Assembly (NCBI GenBank): GCA_015852425.1
Contig: JAAAIG010000785.1
Span: 1-18,087 of the forward strand
Length of the DNA stretch: 18,087 bases
DNA from: Gryganskiella cystojenkinii
Lineage: Eukaryota; Mortierellomycota; Mortierellomycetes; Mortierellales; Mortierellaceae
Direction of reading: 5' to 3'
Position numbers and translations under genes: made by a program. Each line of letters starts with the position of its first letter. Position 1 is the first letter of the stretch. The notes beneath the pieces were generated by a model, which did not search any database, was not told where the DNA came from, and worked only from the letters and a program-made list of their open reading frames with translations. Below, one piece after another: positions 17,178 through 18,087 of this stretch.

Positions 17178-17207
17178 ATTAGGCCGCATCTAAAAATGCG
17201 GCCTAAT
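17178..17207. repeat. Perfect 12-bp inverted repeat hairpin
   Basis: ATTAGGCCGCAT at 17178-17189 pairs with ATGCGGCCTAAT at 17196-17207 around a 6-nt loop. It lies 25 bp left of the foldback element. It could be a tiny foldback repeat or a remnant of terminal inverted repeats. Confidence 0.75.
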
Positions 17208-17232
17208 GTAAGGTTCGACTTTCCGTCCTGTA

Positions 17233-17511
17233 CAGTCCGCGCTTACAATGGCTGCAATTGTGCAGTCCTTGTGAATTTCCTTATATTCTTGGCAATACCA
17301 TTGACTGGATGGCCAATTCGATTTAAATTATTCCTGCGCTTTTATTCAGTTCTCGTGTGCGACCATGGCCAGCACAGTATCGACAGAGATCATTTAGAAC
17401 AGAAGCACTGGAATAATTTAAATCGAATTGGCCATCCAGTCAATGGTATTGCCAAGAATATAAGGAAATTCACAAGGACTGCACGATTGCAGTCATTGTG
17501 AGAGTGGACTA
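17233..17511. mobile_element. Foldback MITE, mariner/pogo-like, flanked by TA
   Basis: The element is 279 bp. The left arm (17233-17334) and right arm (17410-17511) are inverted copies of 102 bp differing at 6 positions; the inner 90 bp differ at only 2. A further 13 bp towards the centre pair loosely. The unique centre is 75 bp (17335-17409). The ends read CAGTCC and, inverted, TAGTCC, and TA dinucleotides flank both sides (17231-17232 and 17512-17513), as expected for Tc1/mariner-pogo insertion with TA duplication. No transposase is encoded, so it would be non-autonomous. The high identity of the arms suggests a fairly recent insertion. Confidence 0.8.
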
Positions 17512-17513
17512 TA

Positions 17514-18087
17514 CGTGACCCGTCTGTTGGTGCACGAAGAATCATCTCTTTCAACTTTAATTTCCTTGGACGAGTTTTTATTTTTTATTTTATTTTTGTT
17601 GGCTGCAATGCATTGTCAAAAAAGTTGTGACCGTGGGCGATCATCGGCGGCTAGAGCAAAAATCGAATTTCTTATGAATATGTTCATCAATAGCTTGATT
17701 GAATTGGATTGAATTGAATCTGTGCGACTGGAAGTCAGTCTGGAATTGTTCGCAGAACACTCCGACTTCTGTTGGGTCAGCGCTCTGCATGTAACGGACT
17801 ATGAAATAACTCTCTCTGTTTTCGGTATCGATCAAAGACGCCGCTGTCTAAGCAGCAACTTCAAACGGGATTACTGGGTGATGGTGTCAACCGCCGTGTA
17901 TTTGGTTGCACAAGCTACTATCATAGTTGTACACAGGTCTCATGCAAGAACGTCATTGCGCCTCATTCTTCTGCAATGCGCCCTACAAGTACAGTAGAAC
18001 CCAGTAAACCAATACTGGGCAACCAAGGAGTCAACTTTTCCGCCGTTGTGAAGAGAGGACAGGGTACCTGCAGCGATCGCACATCGA
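17514..18087. other. Right end of window, no supported gene
   Basis: Only short frames are open. A 49-codon minus ORF from the ATG at 17790 has C-ending codons (starts MQSADPTEVGVFCEQFQ) but no recognisable family. A hairpin CCCAGTA-AACCAA-TACTGGG is at 18000-18019, just after a TACAGTAGAACC string that resembles a Tc1/mariner terminal repeat; its partner, if any, is outside the window. Confidence 0.35.

Larger units (their letters stand above)
15615..17230. other. Gene-poor interval after the LINE relic
   Basis: No gene is supported. The first 300 bp may be the decayed tail of the LINE ORF1 (Pro/Gln/Asn-rich short frames such as PTVPASSHQPIPPHGPYYG). A minus frame at 16173-15871 is open for 100 codons but begins only with TTG. 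An 18-bp direct repeat is at 16469-16504 and an 18-bp triplicate at 17113-17166. A plus frame reading from 16944 to 17501 runs through both arms of the foldback element and is not a gene. Confidence 0.4.

Noticed and set aside
16944..17501. 185-codon plus ORF containing GGEEN repeats
   Set aside because: It starts with TTG and reads through both arms of the foldback MITE and a tandem repeat.

Overview
The window reads as nuclear DNA of an early-diverging filamentous fungus, most likely Mucoromycota and plausibly the Mortierella group (inference). The evidence is intron-containing eukaryotic ribosomal protein genes with GTATGT/GTAAGT donors, C-ending codon preference in strongly expressed genes, two F-box/leucine-rich-type proteins of a kind abundant in those genomes, piggyBac-type zinc-domain debris and non-LTR retrotransposon relics. 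No tRNA, rRNA or CRISPR was seen.

The left 9.5 kb is gene-dense. A plus-strand F-box gene (476-2110) lies behind a 92-nt pure pyrimidine tract. It converges on the three-exon gene for ribosomal protein eL21 (minus, 2434-3463). eL21 shares a 687-bp divergent promoter region with the gene for ribosomal protein uS4 (plus, 4151-5096), whose start codon is split by an intron. Next come a Cwc24/RNF113-type CCCH plus RING spliceosome protein (5484-6777), a convergent 107-aa protein consisting mainly of a piggyBac-transposase-like C-terminal zinc domain (minus, 6809-7132), and a second F-box gene (8243-9457). These are housekeeping and regulatory genes (translation, splicing, ubiquitin-ligase adaptors) placed side by side; nothing suggests a dedicated pathway.

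The right 8.6 kb is gene-poor and repeat-rich. It holds a LINE reverse transcriptase relic (minus, 9558-9789), a 68-codon ORF of uncertain status (9863-10069), two small secreted cysteine-rich proteins on the minus strand (67 aa at 11240-11443 and 85 aa at 13695-13952), a broken LINE ORF1/gag-like relic with a CCHC knuckle (plus, about 14555-15614), and a 279-bp TA-flanked foldback element that looks like a mariner/pogo-type MITE (17233-17511). Between them are tandem palindromes, short tandem repeats and long stretches without a convincing gene.

The points most worth a second look are the mirror-symmetric cysteine spacing (3-6-23-6-3) of the 85-aa secreted peptide, the 8-cysteine 67-aa peptide, the free-standing transposase-type zinc domain, the A|TG split start codon and repeated promoter decamer of the ribosomal protein pair, and the foldback MITE.
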